The position numbers and the translations under genes were made by a program. This document shows, in pieces, positions 10,131 through 21,204 of a stretch of DNA of 64,000 bases. Positions within the stretch are counted from its first letter, which is position 1; each line of letters starts with the position of its first letter. The stretch comes from Diphasiastrum complanatum (lineage: Eukaryota; Streptophyta; Lycopodiopsida; Lycopodiales; Lycopodiaceae): NCBI GenBank assembly GCA_029204225.1, contig CM055109.1:42105449-42169448 (forward strand), written 5' to 3'. The notes under the pieces were generated by a model. The model had not been told where the DNA came from, did not search any database, and worked only from the letters and a program-made list of their open reading frames with translations.

Positions 10131-11767
10131 TGTCTGTCCAGGTATTTGAAGTGTACATAAGCCTGACGACTTTCCTCAGCAATCAATATCATAGATTTAG
10201 GACAAGGCTTTATCATTGTAGGTTCTGGTTCTTGCTATACAATTGGCCATTTTGGGCTTGGATTCCCTGGATTTGGCCTTTGAAGAATGGATATACCCCG
10301 AATTGGCGTTGATTTGGGGGTCTGTTGAATTGTGGAACAATTAGACTTTGGTTGAATCTTGCTGGTTGAGGGACAATCATCAACTTTAGTCTTCTCTTGG
10401 TCATTGCACTTTCCTGTTGAAGGCTGCGTGATGGCACTTTTTCTTGGATCTTGTGCTGAATTGCCTTCAAGTTGTCATGTTGACGCTAGTCCCCTTTGTA
10501 ATTCATCACTAAGAATTCTTCGCATTGAGTGTGAAAAAAGCCCTGACAGAATCTGCTGGAGTTCCTCGGTTGTCCGTGTCTTTATTTCCTCAACAATCGT
10601 TGGCTTGATGAATTCTACCATCTTTGTCTTCTGTGATGGTTCTACTTGTTTGCTCGAGGGTATCTTTGCGTACCTTGGGAGTTTTGTCAGATTTTCTTCT
10701 TCGTCACTCGCTTCATAACCCAGTGGCACTAAGATTTTTCTTTTGTAGTACGTTTGAGGTGAAAGGGTTACCACAGGTGCATGTCGGTCTACATAGGCCA
10801 AATGCCTCCTGGCTATTTGTGAATTTCTCATCGGACAATCTCGGCATGGATGATTAACTCCGCATTGTGAACACGAGGGATCAAACGTTGACGGATCTCC
10901 TCGATATGGACATTCAGCACGTCGGTGTTTTCCTCCGCATCCATAGCACCTTAATTGAGTGCAGTATGCCATCACCTCTAAGTTGATAGGCATACACCGG
11001 TAATAGATTCCCCTTAGGATCTTCCACAAAATAGATTGGTAGGCTGTTATGGTCCTCCATTGAATTCGGTGACATGCAAGAGGATATAACCAAAACTTCT
11101 ACCTTGCCACTGTTTGTTGAAGAAACTCGTGATTTAGATGGATCAATCTGACATCCACCCTTTGGTGAGCTCCTTGTTGGCTTGATTCTGCTTCTGACCG
11201 TTGAACCACTGGATCTTGCTGTCGACAAGCCTGTTGCTCTGTATTTTGTCCTTTTAACAAGCGCGAATTCTTGATTGGACACCTGGTACTTGGATGATCT
11301 GCAAAGCAGAAGGTACATTCGTCCTTTTCAAAAAACTTAATAGAGCGAGCATAAGCTTGCTGGCAGCTTAAAGTGCAAGGTTCTGGGTCTTCCACTGCAC
11401 TTGTTCTGCTTGACCTTGCTGCACTTCGTTGCCTTGTATAGAGTTCCATTCTTGTTGGATCATTGCTCGTTGTCGACCTTTGTTCCTCTGATTCCCCATC
11501 TAGATAGAAAAAATCCTTCTTCCCGAGTGAGATTTCCATCTTGGCAACATCCTTACAGAGTTGTACAGGTGATGCATAGGATGCTAATTCTGCCATACCA
11601 AATCTGATCCTTTTGGGCAGTTCAGCATAGTATTTTGCCATGATGATCTGTTCAGAAATCGATGGATTACAATCCTTCACTAGATGATAGACCCGATAGG
11701 TGTAGTCTCGGATTGTTTCAGCAGAGAACTTTTTAAATTTCGATAATCCTACAAGAGCGGTCTCCAT
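9887..11767 (-). pseudogene. Gypsy gag (gag-only element), frameshifted
   Basis: Retrotransposon capsid/nucleocapsid protein read on the minus strand in several overlapping frames (11767-11099, 11318-10914, 11029-10475, 10470-10213, 10216-9890). The N-terminal part resembles a retrotransposon gag capsid domain (FSAETIRDYTYRVYHLV, AKYYAELPKRIRFGMA). Three zinc knuckles follow with the short spacing CX2CX3HX4C: CTFC..H..C, CYGC..H..C and CSQC..H..C. The tail is Pro/Gln-rich and ends PPDPYVYYWKSGKS. No protease or RT follows; the next recognisable coding is the unrelated-looking integrase fragment 2 kb away. At least three frameshifts are needed. Confidence 0.7.
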
Positions 11768-11909
11768 AGTTCAGCACTTCAATCAGTTCAGTAGAATCTG
11801 GTAAGATGATACCTTCAGTCATACTGGCCTTGGTATGGCCATGAATTTTGCGCATGGTTGACTCCATAGATGTTTTCTTGTCGTAAACCTGGTTCTTGTT
11901 TGCCTTAGA

Positions 11910-12260
11910 AATGGTTTCTGTCCTACTGTCGCGTTTTTTGCCTTTCGGGAAAAAGCAACACTGTCGTCAAAATGCCTTGAAACCAGTTTCTGCCCTACTG
12001 TCGACTTTTTCGCCTTTTCGAGAAAAAGCGACATCTGCCTTTAGAAAAGGAACACTATCCTATAGTCGTGTTTTTTGCCTCCTTACAAAAGGGACACTGC
12101 CCTTAGAAATGGATTATGCCGTATTGTCGCATTTTTCGCCTTTCGGAAAAAAGTGACACTATTGCCAAAATGCCTTGAAAACCTTTTAGGAGTACTGTTG
12201 GGCTTTTCGCGAAACACTATCCCTTAGAAAAGGGACACTTACTCTTGAAAAAAGACACTG
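11910..12260. repeat. Tandem hairpin repeats (~65-75 bp units)
   Basis: Four to five degenerate units each carry ACTGTCGC, TTTTTCGCC, TTTCGGGAAAAA and GCGACACT, so each can fold into a stem. Examples start near 11926, 11996, 12062, 12118 and 12190. The loop is near TTTCGG. A related cluster lies at 15490-15870. No coding. Confidence 0.65.
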
Positions 12261-13199
12261 CCCTTAAAATCTTAAAAAGGGTCTTTAAGCAAAAGGCAAA
12301 GACCTGCAACGTGAAAGCATTGTCCAATGGGCAGAAGCAACTAATGCACGAGCGAAAGGAGAAGGTCCAACGACAAGACACAACACCAAATTATTCGCGA
12401 CACAAAACTCTTTGTGCTCCAATGGACCAGGAAGATCAAGCAATACCATGTAGTACAACTTCCTGACTTGATATGATGCTGTCAGCAGAAGAGCATTAGA
12501 CCATGTCTAATCCACCGTTCTTGTAATTTGAGATTAGTTGTAGATCGTTTAATCTCTCTAAATAAAAAATGTTGCTCTGAATATATTATTGCAAGACAAT
12601 CAGTAAGGAGGCAATGGACATAAAGTGAGTTTACTGATTAGCAGTAGCTATCATTTCTATTCGTGAAAAAGAACTTCTTTCTTGCACCAACGCACTGATC
12701 TGGGAAACAAACAATGCTCAAGAGAATATTGTAAATTCAGTTTCTGATATAGAAGTGATTTTCTCAATGCTCTATTTTGTGATGTGTATGATCTACAATA
12801 TTGGAATGAATGCTATCAGTGGATAAATTTCTGCCGTTGTTATTACTCAACATTATCTGCTGTTTATAAGTTTAATTTATAAAAGAGATCTGCAGTAGCA
12901 ATCTAGGGCTTGGAAGAGAATTAGACCGCAGTCAGTAGCAGTAGCTACTCTTGCCAAGTCGGCTCTATCCGACCTTCATTGCAAATTGATCAAGCCGTTT
13001 CGCTCGCGCTTGCTTTCGCTTCAATATGCAAGATTTTAAAATACTAGATTTTGAATATATAGGATGCTTTTACATTGTTTTAATACTTCAAGAAAAAATC
13101 ACGTAGAATTTCTGAAAACGAGAAAGTTTTTCCTTGTACCTAGGTGCTCGATCTTCTGCTCAATTTTTTTGTACAAGTGTTACATTTGTGACCTATTGA
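12261..13199. other. Non-coding stretch
   Basis: No recognisable gene. The sequence is AT-rich. It follows the 5' side of the minus-strand gag, so part of it could be that element's leader or LTR, but no LTR termini were identified. Confidence 0.4.
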
Positions 13200-14470
13200 T
13201 TAATGGCTAACTCCTAACCTTGTAACACATGCTAGCACTATGAAAATAACTGTTGGACCTTGTAACACTAGCTTCTTACCCCTAAACCGATCACCTTGAC
13301 AATATGAGCTCAACTTTGTTTTCCTGACATACTTTGCCAATGAATATGGTGAGATGATAACAAGTGACCTCAGTGTAGAAGGAATCTTTAAGAATTTTTT
13401 ATGTTGGTATTCAATTTTTGACATTTGCGTGGCATCACATATCCCCTTCCTCAAATGTGAAACGTCCTCCTGAACACATCATCTTTATTTCGAGGATTAC
13501 TCAAGAAACATTCTTGTTCGTCAGATTTTCGTCACAACCTTAATGTAGAAGGAATCTTTTGGACATTTGGATGTGAAGTCATTTTGATTGTAATAAAGGC
13601 CTATGTACAAAGATCCAAAAGCACAGAAGAACTAAGAATTGATCAAAAACACCTTGAATTCCTCAATGACGTACTCTTTCGATTGTACAAAATTGGATTC
13701 GGAAGCAGATGTTTTCATAAGTTTAGGAATACTGAAAAGGCTAGCCATGTAATGATGCACATAGGCATGGATAACATCATCATATTTATTACAAAGTTCT
13801 AACAATATGAGCTTAACATTGTTTTCCTATTGTAAGATATCATGACATACTTTGCCAATGACATATGGTGAGATGATAACAAGTGACCTTAGTGTAGAAG
13901 GAATCTTTAAGAAGGTTGGATGTGAAGGCATTTTGATTGTAACAAAGGCCTACGTACAAAGATCCAAAAGCAAAGAAGAAACAAGAATTGATCAAAAACA
14001 CCTTGAATTCCTCACCTCAATGACGTACTCTTTTGATTGCACAAAATTGGATTTAGAAGCATATTATGCAGATCTCAATTTTCATTAGTTTAGGAGTACT
14101 GAAGAGGCTAGCCATGTATTGATGCACATAGGCATGGATATCACAAGATTACAATTGGCCTTGTCACAAACAATGAATAGGGGTTTAGACCTATCTTGAA
14201 TTTATACATCGAGATGCCTGGAATTGCCATAGATCACCATCATATTCATGACAGAGTCTCCCCCTGTGGAAGCAGACTTCATTGGGCCACAAATGTCACT
14301 ATGTACAAGATTTAGCAAACCTTTGGAAGTATGAACTAAGTCAGAAATAAAAGGACTTTTAGCATGCTTGTTGATTATACAGCTTTCACATGGAGAAGTT
14401 GGCTTGCTTACAAAAGGCAGATCTTGAATATGAGCTTAACACTATTTTCATGTTGTGAGATATCATGACA
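13200..14470 (-). pseudogene. Ty1/copia remnant (pre-integrase/integrase start)
   Basis: On the minus strand 14240-14470 reads FVSKPTSPCESCIINKHAKSPF, SKGLLNLVHSDICGPMKSAS. This is the GAG-pre-integrase CxxC finger followed by the first catalytic Asp block of a copia integrase. The remaining minus-strand sequence to 13200 reads short blocks such as HPTFLKIPSTLRSLVIISPY but no complete domain. It contains an internal duplication (13540-13800 and 13885-14150). Confidence 0.6.
13540..14150. repeat. Tandem duplication inside the copia remnant
   Basis: The segment starting GTAGAAGGAATCTTT near 13543 recurs near 13896. Both continue with GATGTGAAG, TTTTGATTGTAA, AAAGGCCTA(T/C)GTACAAAGATCC, then GAATTGATCAAAAACACC and CATAGGCATGGAT. 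The offset is about 350 bp. A third, partial copy of the leading block (ATATGGTGAGATGATAACAAG) is at 13346. Confidence 0.75.
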
Positions 14471-14793
14471 TACTTTGTCAATCCAAGGTGATTTTGCCCT
14501 GTCTTATAAATTGTAAGTTGGAGAGTACTAGTTGTGGATATAATTGCCTTGGGTGCGACCCTTGGATTTAGTGCTACTAGAGATCTTGCTCTAGAGGTCA
14601 ATAACAAAGGTCACCTAAATCGATCTGGAGATTGACAAACGATGTTCATCAATAATAGCCTTGCACTATCCAAGTAAGTGCCATACAACTAAGCTAGGTT
14701 GAACAATATTGTTTGTCAAAAAAAATTGTTCAATTTATCTTGTAAAAGAAAATTCAAGAGACTTGCACTAGACTCAAAATTACTAAACATGTC

Positions 14794-15006
14794 TTGTATT
14801 CGTCTCTGTGTATTCAATTTGTTTATGACATGTGCTCTCTAATTTTGTGTCTGATTGTCACTTGTCAAGGTGAACCGATGCAAATGGCGAGTTCACATTC
14901 TTCTTCTTCAGATGATGAGGTAGGACCTTCACATATTGGATCAGAGGCCTGGAGATACCAGAGAATACCATTCCCATGTACACGATGTAAGTATGCACTA
15001 CGATGA
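14794..15006 (+). other. Small ORF with a CxxC motif, unassigned
   Basis: A 70-residue frame with a hydrophobic start, a Ser-rich acidic patch (SSHSSSSDDEVGPSHIGSE) and a terminal FPCTRCKYALR. The PCxxCK block faintly resembles the first Cys pair of the transposase-associated domain of En/Spm-like transposons, and another frame goes on with ERRITTSQVHMYGQ. This is weak evidence; it may be chance. Confidence 0.2.
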
Positions 15007-15489
15007 GAGCGACGTATTACTACATCACAGGTTCACATGTATGGACAGATTGCGAGAGAGTGATTATTTGTGTGGCCCGAAGTCGGTTCTCTGGTGAGTT
15101 TCAATTTGCAAATCACTTTACATTGCTAAAAAACATTGTATGCACCCTTATCATGTAGCTGATAAGCAGTAAGCGCAATAGCAATCTCTAAAACAACTCT
15201 AAGGAGTGAGCTAGAATGCTCAGGAGTGTTCAAGCTCGAAGGCTTCAGAGAGAGAGGGAGAGCTAACTATTCAAAATGTTTGATCACAAGTTGATTATCA
15301 GTTCTATAAATATGAACATATATATATATATATATACTAAGCAATTAGGTCGTCAAATGCGATTGCCAGTTGGCTGGTGTCTGCTGGCATCCATCAAGTT
15401 CCTTCTCAGTGATTGCTAATAAGCTGGAAATTGGCCGTAAACAGTTTGTTTGCATAAATGAACCAAAACTATAGTTCTGCAGAAATGAA

Positions 15490-15870
15490 CTAAAACTGTC
15501 ACATGCGACAGGCAACACTGTCGAGATTTTGCGAAAAATACGACAATGTCCTTAAATCTCATGTAGAGTAGCCCCACACTTTGCCAGAGTCATTTCCTTA
15601 ACATTTGAGGCACTTTGGAAAAAGCACCTAATGCGACTCTGCATATTTACTCAAAATTTTTGACAGGCAACAGTGTCGCTAAAATGCGAAAAGGCGACAC
15701 TGCATTTTTACATGAGATTCCTGACAGGCAAAAAGCCGAAGTGAGTGAAAAATTCCGAAGGGCAAAAAGCTAAGTTCTCCACTTAGAGTCTTTTCCTTAA
15801 TGTTTAAGACACCTTCGCCTTTTTCGGGAAAATGTGACAAAGCCGAAGAGAGAGACGACATTGTTGCCGA
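15490..15870. repeat. Second cluster of hairpin repeats
   Basis: It carries the same vocabulary as 11910-12260 (ACTGTCG, GCGACA, TTTTCG). The best stem is CAGTGTCGC at 15671-15679 with a perfect 9-bp partner GCGACACTG at 15694-15702. It lies immediately upstream of the 5'-truncated copia A. Confidence 0.6.
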
Positions 15871-15966
15871 AACTCCGTGTATTGTAAATCCGCAGAACTG
15901 GATAAACAATGGATGAGGATTAAAACCGATTAGTCGATTAGCAAGAAGAAGAATAATCCAACAGAG

Positions 15967-17064
15967 ATGACACAAGTGGAGTTATGGCATAAAAGATTAG
16001 GCCATCCTAATCTTCAAGCAATGGAATCCATGGTCTCCAAGGAGCTTACTCTCGGCCTCCCCAAATCATTCTCAAGATGTGGCAAAGTATGTGAGGCTTG
16101 TGGCCTTTCAAAGTCTCATAAGACATCCTACAAGAGATCCTTGACAAGATCTACCTCTCCTTTAGATCTCATTCATTCTGATGTACATTCCTTTTCACAT
16201 GAAAGTAATGGAGGTGTTTTAATGTATGTGACTTTCATAGATGGTTGTACTAGATTTACTTGGATAGATCTATTGCCGAAAAAGAGTCTTGTATATGAAA
16301 CTTTTGTAAAGTTTAAATCTCTTGTTGAGAAGCAACTTAGTTCTAACATCAAAGATTTAAGATGTGATAATGGAGGAGAATATATCTCCAATAGAATGAG
16401 AGATTTTTGTGAGAGTAATGGCAAAAGAAGAGAGTTCACATGTTCCTACACCCCCCAACAAATTGGGGTGGCCGAGAGGAAAATTAGAACTATATGTGAA
16501 TGTGCTAAATCCTTGAGATTAGATGCATCTCTACCCATTTCCTCTTGGGGAGAAGCTATTACATGCGCTAATTTTTTGTGTAATAGGATTCCAAGTAATG
16601 CCATTGGTGGGATCTCACCATATCAAGCTTTGTATGGCAATAAGCCAAGTGTAAAAGATTTTAAAGTTTTTGGATTTATTTGTTATGTCCATATTCCTTT
16701 GGAAACAAGAAAGAAAGAGGATGCAACTTCTTTCAAAGGAATTTTTGTTGGCTATAGTGAACATAGCAAAGGATATAGGATTTTTGACCCTATTTCAAGG
16801 AAAGTAAAAGTAAGTAAGGATGTCTTATTTGATGAATCTCAAAGTTTCAAGATGTATGAAGGTGCATCTAATCCACAAGGTGTCCAAGATCTTGCAAGGT
16901 CCGAGGAGGAGCTTCAAGGTGATGAAGCTTTGGAAGATCTACATCAAGATCCAAGAAGTCCAAGGAGATCTACAAGGCACAAGGCCGAGCCATCAAGGCT
17001 TGCCTACTTTGAGAAGGGAAAGCAAAGGGAAGACTCAAATCCTACTACTTCTTACTCTTTCTAA
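15967..17064 (+). pseudogene. Copia A GAG-pre-integrase and integrase
   Basis: A 365-codon open frame. It begins with LWHKRLGHPN and CEACGLSKSHK (zinc-binding pre-integrase domain). The integrase core then has catalytic D (LIHSDVH), D (RCDNGGEY) and E (GVAERK); QQNG of relatives is QQIG here. The C-terminal part (VFGFICYVHIPLETR, GIFVGYSEHSKGYRIFDP) runs into a Ser/Arg-rich linker before RT. The frame ends at 17064, and RT resumes in another frame at 17071, so a frameshift separates the two. Confidence 0.85.
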
Positions 17065-17070
17065 ACCACA

Positions 17071-18540
17071 ATGCTTGAAGAGGCATCTAATTTTGAAGAT
17101 GCTAGTAAGTCACAATTTTGGAAAGATGCAATGCAAGTAGAGTTTGATGCTTTGCTAGATAATCAAACTTGGGATCTTGTATACCTTCCACATGGGAAGA
17201 AGCCACTCTATTGTAAGTGGATTTATAGATTAAAGTACAATCAAGATGGATCTATAAATAAGTACAAAGCTAGAGTTGTTGCAAAGGGTTTTCTTCAAAC
17301 TAAAGGCATAGATTATGATGAAACCTTTGCACCTGTAGCAAAGCTTGTAACTATCATGGTTCATCATTTGTATTGCTACTTTGCTCAAATGAGATCTTTT
17401 CCAAATGGATGTGACAAATGTATTTCTTAATGGCTACTTGGAGGAGGAAATCTACATGTTGCAACCCGAGGGCTTCATCAAAGATGGAGATGAAGACAAA
17501 GTTTGCCACTTGAAGAAAAGCCTATATGGTCTTAAGCAAGCACCTAGAGCTTGGTACTCTAGGTTGCATACCTTCCTCTACTCTATGCATTTTGTGATAA
17601 GTTCTTATGGACCTTCTTTGTATATCAAATGCAATGATGGGAAGATCATCATCTTGGTTCTTTATGTTGATGATATCATATTGACTGGAAATGATGTTGA
17701 AGGCATATGAAAGGTAAAAGTTGCATTGTCTAGTGAGTTCAAGATGGTAGATCTAGGGCTTCTTAAGTTTATACTTGAAATAGAAGTTTTTAGAAGTAGT
17801 GAATTTACTTTTATTTGTCAATCAAAGTATGCTACTTCCATTCTTGAAAGATAAAAATATTGTAAAGGGATTGACACCCCTATGGAGCATGGTGTAAAAG
17901 TTTCCAATGAAGGTGATGAAGCATCCTTTGAGGACATCATACTTTTTAGAAAGCTTATAGGCTCCTTAATCTATTTGACAATCACTAGACCAGATTTGAG
18001 TTATTGTGTAAGCAAGTTGAGTCAACATATGCAAGGTCCTTTAGCTCATCATTGGAAAAGTGCCAAAAGAGTGCTTAGATACATCTCTTCTACTAAATTT
18101 CTTGGCATTCTCTATCAAGGATCTAATTTGCACTTGAGAGCATACTCAGATTCAGATTTTGCAGGTGAGAAGATGGATAGGAAATCCACAAGTGCATATG
18201 CTACTTTCCTTTGTGGAGGAGTGATACCTTGGCTTTCCAAAAAGCAAGATACTATCTCACTTTCCTCTTATGAAGCTGAGTACAAACCATTGACATCAAC
18301 AACAAAAGAACTCCTATGGCTAAGAAGACTTTTGGAGGAGCTTCAAGTGATGAAGGCCGTGATAATCAAGCATCACAACAAATTGCTACAAATCCTATCT
18401 TTCATGCTAGATCAAAGCATATCGAGATAGCACATCACTTTGTAAGGGAGAAAGTGCAATCCAAGGAGGTTCAACTTCTGATATCTTAGCCAAGCTTTTG
18501 GCAAAGGATCCATTTTTTAAGTTAAAATTTGCACTTGGTA
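17071..18540 (+). pseudogene. Copia A reverse transcriptase and RNase H
   Basis: The RT starts FWKDAMQVEFDALLDNQTWDLV and KWIYRLKYNQDGSINKYKARVVAKGF. It shifts frame near 17360-17410, then continues MDVTNVFLNGYLEEEIYM, SLYGLKQAPRAW and the catalytic LYVDDIILTGN. In-frame stops are at about 17708 and 17852. RNase H has RAYSDSDFAG, DRKSTSAYATF and SLSSYEAEYK, so its acidic residues are present. A last frameshift near 18390 precedes ARSKHIEIAHHF. It is a dead copy with about five lesions. Confidence 0.85.
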
Positions 18541-18588
18541 TTGTAGATAAATGTACATTGGATTTACCAAGTTAGAATTGAGGAGAAG

Positions 18589-19440
18589 TGTTGAAATATC
18601 ACTTCTAACTTGTTGATCATACTTGTTAATATTATGGTTAATGTTCATATTCTGATCCCACATGTGTGGAACCTATTCACATGTGTGAATGGAAGCCAAA
18701 AGATTGTTTGTATATAGCTGGATTTAAGTTAGATCAATCTACACAAGTGTGAACTAGTTTTTTGACTAGAATCTATGAAATTGCCATTTGGCACTATTTC
18801 CTTGTACGTAGCTAGCACTTCCATGTGAATGAGTAAATGCTCCCACATGCTAAGATGTTGTTCACACGTGTGAAGCTGGTTGTACCTTATCAGATGTACA
18901 TATTCTCCTAGATCCTATTTTGTAGGAAAAAATTCCTAGTTTCAAGGTAGTTGGATTCTAGCTAGTAGCATAAGTCAACTTTGTGATATGGGAATAACTT
19001 GCTCCCATTGGTGGATCTGAATGATGTGGCACTCTTCACACGTGCCAGACCTGCTGATTCAACATACAGGTCGTGCTTGTACTTGATCTATAAGTAGATC
19101 CCCTTGATCAATGAGAAGTTGATGAGACATTGTGATCTAATGCATTTTGCTTGTGATTTCACCAATAAAATTGTGATTTTATGCTTGTAAGCTATCATTT
19201 AAGTGTTGTACTTTGATCTCTACTCAAAGTCCATACAAGGACTATTTTCCACACGTGTGAGGTCGCCCTTGATATTTATATTGAAGTTTACATTAGTTGA
19301 TCTTGCTAAATAGTTGATGATCTATGTGTAGATCTTGATCTAATCAATAGAACTTGTTAGATCACTTGATTTGGCAATCAACACCTCTTGAAGATTGATT
19401 AGTACAATCAATCATTGTCCTAAGATCAGAAAAATTCACA
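18589..19440 (+). mobile_element. Copia A 3' LTR
   Basis: It runs from TGTTGAAATATC, directly after the polypurine tract, to AAAATTCACA, giving TGT...ACA ends and a length of about 852 bp. CAATG (19441-19445) is the candidate target duplication, but its 5' partner is lost. The LTR contains several TTCACACGTGTGAA-like palindromes (18676, 18861, 19035, 19247). Confidence 0.75.
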
Positions 19441-19442
19441 CA

Positions 19443-21190
19443 ATGCATAAACAGATGTGAGGGCCTGTGTCTATGGAAAGCAACACAAACTGCCTTTCTC
19501 CAAGAACCCATTAGAGCAAGCATCTGAATTACTAGAATTGGTTCATTCTAACCTCTATGATCCAATGGATGTAATGTCCATCGGGGGATTCAAATATTTT
19601 GTATCCTTCATAGATGATTATTCAAGAGTTATTAGAGTTTGTCTGCTCAAGAACAAAAGTCAGACATTAGAAAGCTTCAAAGCATTCAAGGCTTTACCAT
19701 AAAATCAAACAAGCAAGACCATAAAAAGGCTAAGGTGAAAAAATCGTGGAGAATACCAGAGTATAGATTTTGATAGCTTCTGCACTACTCATGAAATAAT
19801 TTTTTTTTTTACAATACCATACATGCCAAAGCAGAATGAAGTGGTAGAGCACAAAAACTGTACCATTATAGAAATGGTAAGATGCATGCTACATGAGAAG
19901 GAATCTTTCAAGAAATTTATGGGGAGAGGCTATAAGCACATCAAGTCAAAATAGATTTTCCACTAAGGAAGTAAAAGGAATGACACCTTTTGAACTGTGA
20001 TTTGGGAAGAAACCTAGTGTGGAACACCTAAAAGTATTCGGATGCGTAGCATACAAGCACATCCCCAAAGAGAAAAAGGAAAAACCTTGATGAAAAGTGG
20101 TTGAAATGCATCATTGTGGGGTATCCTAAGAGAGTTATGGGATAAAAATTGTATGATCCCATAAGCAAGAAATTTTTGATAGCAAGAGATGCTATCTTCA
20201 ATGAGGATGAGAAATACAAATTTGATGGCAAACACATGGAGCGGAGAATTTCCAAAGTGGGATTAGATATCCTGATCATCATGACATCAAACAACAACGA
20301 TATCTTTGAGAAAAAGGATTAGAGGTGAGAGGAAATGGAAAATGTAGAAATTGAATCACAAGAGAAATCAAAGATAGAATGGCTAAATGAAGAATTGAAT
20401 GTCGATGCAAGGGATACTAGCACCAGGGAGATGATCCCAAGATAAGAAATGGACTTGAGGCGATTAACAAGAGCCAAAAGAATGTCATCAAGAATGAAAG
20501 ACATGGCCATGATAGATGAGGAGTAGTAGACAAAACCCTGAAATTATAGCCAAGCATGCACGAGCAAGGATAGAATTCATGGAGATTTGCCATGGACAAA
20601 GAAATTTAATGGACTCCATGCGCAAAAACAAGGCATGGACACTAACTGATTTACCTGAATGAATGAAGGCAATTAGCTGCAAATGGATTTACAAATTGAA
20701 GTATGATGCTGAAGGAGAAATAGAGAGATTCAAGGCCAGACTTGTAGCCAAAGGACATGCATAGGTAGAGACAATGGACTTTGAAGAAACCTTTATGCAT
20801 GTGGCCATAATTGATTCAATCAGATTATTGTTGGCATGGGCAACTGCTCAAGACTTGGAGGTACATCAACTCAATGTAAAAATGGCTTTTTTGAACAAAA
20901 CACTACATGATGAAGTACATATGCGACAACCTGAAGGCTTTGAGCAAGATGGGGGCAAAGTATGCAAGTTGAACAAAGCCATTTATGGTCTGAAATTGGC
21001 GGGCATCAAGAGTATGGTTTGAAAGAGTTGAGGCTTATTTCATAGACAAATCATTCGTGAAATTTATTTCAAATAATAGTATATTTTACAAGCAAAGCCA
21101 AGGATTGACACTAGTAATAGCCATGTACATTGATGACATGATTGTATAAAAAATGATATTCAATCAGGGAACATAAGCAAGAGCTAAACA
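19443..21190 (+). pseudogene. Copia B remnant (integrase to RT)
   Basis: Heavily decayed Ty1/copia. The first block is CVYGKQHKLPF and LLELVHSN (pre-integrase finger and first integrase Asp replaced), followed by FVSFIDDYSRV. RT blocks are FEETFMHVAIIDSIRLLLA, FLNKTLHDEVHMRQPEGF, KLNKAIYGLK and AMYIDDMIV (RT box YIDD). There are dozens of stops and frameshifts, and the 3' end fades near 21190. It is a different family from copia A, and older. Confidence 0.8.
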
Positions 21191-21204
21191 GAAAATTTGA
21201 AATG

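Larger units (their letters stand above)
15967..19440 (+). mobile_element. Copia A: 5'-truncated Ty1/copia with 3' LTR
   Basis: Homology begins at the GAG-pre-integrase motif (about 15970) and runs through integrase, RT and RNase H to a polypurine tract (AGGAGAAG, 18581-18588) and a 3' LTR. Gag and protease are missing, so the 5' half was lost. The family is close to copia E (34.6-36.0 kb) and copia F (59.2-63.2 kb). The 3' LTR abuts copia B coding at 19443, so A was probably inserted into B. Confidence 0.9.
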
